Shown piece by piece: positions 62,074 to 64,000 of a DNA stretch of 64,000 nt. A program made the position numbers and the translations under genes. The notes beneath the pieces were generated by a model, which was not told the DNA's origin, made no database searches, and worked only from the letters and a program-made list of their open reading frames with translations. Position 1 is the first letter of the stretch. Every line of letters begins with the position of its first letter. Origin of the DNA: Octadecabacter temperatus (lineage in GTDB: Bacteria; Pseudomonadota; Alphaproteobacteria; Rhodobacterales; Rhodobacteraceae); assembly GCF_001187845.1 (NCBI RefSeq), contig NZ_CP012160.1, positions 3,036,501 through 3,100,500 on the forward strand, given 5' to 3'.

Positions 62074-63674
62074 TGCTCCTCGGTCTCTTCGACCTCATCA
62101 GCTTCGGAAACCAAATCGTCAGGATCAACCCAACCAAGCATTACGCGTGCCGTCATGATCATGTCTTGCGCGTCCTCAAGTGTTACTTCGAATGGCTCAA
62201 GCGAACCGTCGTCTTTGGAACGTTCGCCGTCAACAACAGTCCAGCCACCGGCCAATTCCCAGTCAGCACATGTTGCGAAGTCTTCCAGCGTTTTCACGCC
62301 ATCGTTCGCCAGTGCTTCAATCATCTGGGGTGTGAGGCCTTCAAATGCAACAAGGCTGTCTTCGACACCCAAAGCACGGGCGTTTTCCATTGCCTTAGCG
62401 TTCTTAGCCTCAATCACGTCACGGGCACGGGCCTGAAGCTCGCTGGCTGTATCAGCATCAACACCGTCGATGACGAGCAGTTCTTCAACTTCAACGTAGG
62501 CAACTTCTTCGAGCGTAGTGAAACCCTCAGAGACCAACAGCTGAGCAAAGAATTCGTCGAGATCGAGTGCTTCGATAAACAGACCAGTACGCAGTTCGAA
62601 TTCCGCTTGACGACGCTTGGATTCTTCTTCCTCAGTCAGGATATCGATATCAAGGCCAGTCAACTGGGACGCCAAACGCACGTTCTGGCCACGACGACCA
62701 ATCGCAAGTGAAAGCTGCTCTTCAGGAACAACAACTTCGATACGTTCGGCTTCTTCGTCAAACACAACCTTGGACACTTCAGCTGGCTGAAGCGCGTTCA
62801 CGAGGAACGTTGGCATGTCTTCGTTCCAAGGAATGATGTCGATCTTTTCGCCTTGAAGCTCATTCACAACGGCCTGAACGCGTGAGCCACGCATACCAAC
62901 ACAAGCACCAACTGGATCAATGGAACCATCGTAGGAAATCACGGCAATCTTTGCGCGTGAACCTGGGTCACGAGCAACGGCTTTGATTTCGATGATGTTC
63001 TCGTAGATTTCTGGAACTTCCATCTTGAACAATTCAGCCATGAACTGAGGATCTGTGCGGCTCAGGAAAATCTGAGGGCCGCGCTGCTCACGACGAACTT
63101 CTTTGATGAAGCAACGGATACGATCGTTCGGGCGGTAGCTTTCGCGGCCGATCTTTTCGTTGCGGCGCAGGATTGCTTCGCCTGTGCCAACATCAACAAT
63201 AACGTTGCCGTACTCTTCGCGCTTAACCTGCGCGTTGATGATTGTGCCGGCGCGGTCTTTGAAGTCTTCGTACTGCTTGTCGCGCTCGGCTTCGCGAACC
63301 TTTTGCAAAATCACCTGCTTGGCGGATTGCGCAGCGATACGGCCCATTTCAACCGGAGGAACTTCTTCGATGAACTCTTGGCCGATTTCTGGCGCGTCCA
63401 TGTATTCAGAAGCTTGCTCAACGGTGAATTCAGCCTGGTAGTTTTCAAGCTCTTCTTCAGCCACAACCGTACGAACGCGTGTGAACGTTGCCTTGCCAGT
63501 CTTGCGGTCGATGTGAACACGGATGTCCATTTCAGACCCGTAACGGGACTTCGCCGCGCGCGCGAGGGATTCTTCCATCGCTTCGACGACCAAAATCGGG
63601 TCGATCTGCTTTTCGCGGGCCACGGCCTCAGCGGTTTGCAAAAGTTCCAGCTGGTTGGCTGATGTAATCGCCAT
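62064..63674 (-). CDS. nusA: Transcription termination/antitermination factor NusA
   Basis: This encodes 536 residues. The N-terminal RNA-polymerase-binding domain (1-130) is followed by S1 (about 135-200, GTIINAQVKREEYGNVIVDVG) and two KH domains (about 225-350, GACVGMRGSRVQAVVNELQGEKIDII and LAIGRRGQNVRLASQLTG). The C-terminal acidic repeats (about 360-536) resemble the AR1/AR2 helix-hairpin-helix units. NusA controls pausing, termination and antitermination. It overlaps rimP by one base (TAATG). Confidence 0.97.
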   Translation of the reverse strand: MAITSANQLELLQTAEAVAREKQIDPILVVEAMEESLARAAKSRYGSEMDIRVHIDRKTGKATFTRVRTVVAEEELENYQAEFTVEQASEYMDAPEIGQEFIEEVPPVEMGRIAAQSAKQVILQKVREAERDKQYEDFKDRAGTIINAQVKREEYGNVIVDVGTGEAILRRNEKIGRESYRPNDRIRCFIKEVRREQRGPQIFLSRTDPQFMAELFKMEVPEIYENIIEIKAVARDPGSRAKIAVISYDGSIDPVGACVGMRGSRVQAVVNELQGEKIDIIPWNEDMPTFLVNALQPAEVSKVVFDEEAERIEVVVPEEQLSLAIGRRGQNVRLASQLTGLDIDILTEEEESKRRQAEFELRTGLFIEALDLDEFFAQLLVSEGFTTLEEVAYVEVEELLVIDGVDADTASELQARARDVIEAKNAKAMENARALGVEDSLVAFEGLTPQMIEALANDGVKTLEDFATCADWELAGGWTVVDGERSKDDGSLEPFEVTLEDAQDMIMTARVMLGWVDPDDLVSEADEVEETEEQEA

Positions 63675-64000
63675 TAGTTCTTCTCCTCGTCAGAGCCGCC
63701 TAGCACGGTCTCAACTTCGTCAAATTGTGTCTCATCGATCTGGCCAGCGTCTTTACGGCCTTTCAAAACATCGCGGATCAGCTCGTCCGTGAGGACAAGT
63801 TTGGCATCCGTAAGCCATTCGAATTTCAAACCGATTGTGACCGACTGCCCCTGATCTTCGATCTCAATAAGGACCTCATCGCCCTCGGTGCCGCGCAACA
63901 TGCCTTTGAAACGGCGGCGACCATCGATCAGCTCTTCCGTTTCAATCTTGGCTTCATTGCCTTCCCACTGGTCAAAATCCTTCAACCGTGTGAGCGGGCG
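63674..64000 (-). CDS. rimP: Ribosome maturation factor RimP (C-terminal part, N-terminus beyond window)
   Basis: The frame is open to the right edge of the window and ends at the TAA overlapping the nusA ATG. About 108 residues are visible, starting [14 protein letters not shown], which matches the family's conserved SPGxDRPL segment at the end of the first domain. The rest is the C-terminal SH3-like domain, with an acidic tail (GGSDEEKN). RimP is needed for 30S subunit assembly. The first ATG inside would be an artefact; the real start lies outside. Confidence 0.92.
   Translation of the reverse strand, partial: RPLTRLKDFDQWEGNEAKIETEELIDGRRRFKGMLRGTEGDEVLIEIEDQGQSVTIGLKFEWLTDAKLVLTDELIRDVLKGRKDAGQIDETQFDEVETVLGGSDEEKN

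Noticed and set aside
1..64000. Search for CRISPR arrays, insertion sequences, prophage genes, integrases and toxin-antitoxin pairs
   Set aside because: No regularly spaced repeats, transposase, recombinase or phage structural motifs were seen; all sizeable genes fit chromosomal core or envelope functions.

Overview
The window reads as chromosomal DNA of a marine alphaproteobacterium of the Rhodobacterales (Roseobacter group). Supporting signs are a PetP/PetR-type MarR plus OmpR pair, a complex I NDUFA9-like gene convergent with uppP, a long-form hpf next to ptsN without rpoN, lptC-lptA-lptB behind kdsD and an RNase D gene, a Hint-domain protein, and the rimP-nusA-ylxR-infB operon. I cannot fix the genus. 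Coding density is very high: the largest intergenic gap is about 250 bases (22098-22345), many genes overlap by 1, 4 or 8 bases, and I see no insertion sequence, prophage, integrase, CRISPR array or rRNA. One tRNA gene is present, tRNA-Leu(CAG).

Layout, 1-20300: a partial ccdA, a DMT exporter, an HU protein and AMP nucleosidase lie on the minus strand. A plus-strand catabolic cluster follows (class II aldolase-like protein, acyl-CoA dehydrogenase, NDP-forming acyl-CoA synthetase, CaiD-like hydratase). Then come aroQ, a methyltransferase, an SDR protein and a prokaryotic voltage-gated sodium channel homologue. A minus-strand isoprenoid block (dxs, ispA, xseB, histone-deacetylase-like protein) leads to petR/petP, which diverge from ilvE. 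A second DMT exporter, queG and a GST complete this part.

Layout, 20300-36200: mtgA, a Hint-domain protein, gltB and gltD separated by a small secreted protein, uppP against an NDUFA9-like gene, tRNA-Leu, RNase D, and the Kdo/LPS-transport genes kdsD-lptC-lptA-lptB followed by hpf and ptsN.

Layout, 36200-45720: a surface-glycan region. It holds a two-domain sulfotransferase, a Core-2/I-branching-type glycosyltransferase, two related family-2-type glycosyltransferases, galU, kdsB and a CysQ-type PAP phosphatase, all minus strand. A polysaccharide-export ABC permease and an SH3b protein lie divergently on the plus strand. Sulfotransferase, PAP phosphatase, UDP-glucose and CMP-Kdo synthesis side by side suggest production of a sulfated, Kdo-linked surface glycan (inference).

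Layout, 45720-64000: alkB divergent from dnaK-dnaJ, radC, a PstS-like/OmpA fusion with a co-transcribed envelope protein, secA divergent from a parvulin-type isomerase-argJ-mutT run, an unlisted 44-residue protein, a strong bidirectional terminator, and the operon rimP(partial)-nusA-ylxR-infB on the minus strand. The most interesting loose ends are the tandem sulfotransferase and its neighbourhood, the sodium channel, a terminator plus mini-ORF in front of amn, several intercistronic hairpins that cover ribosome binding sites or stop codons, and a tandem 22-bp repeat between gltD and the secreted-protein gene.
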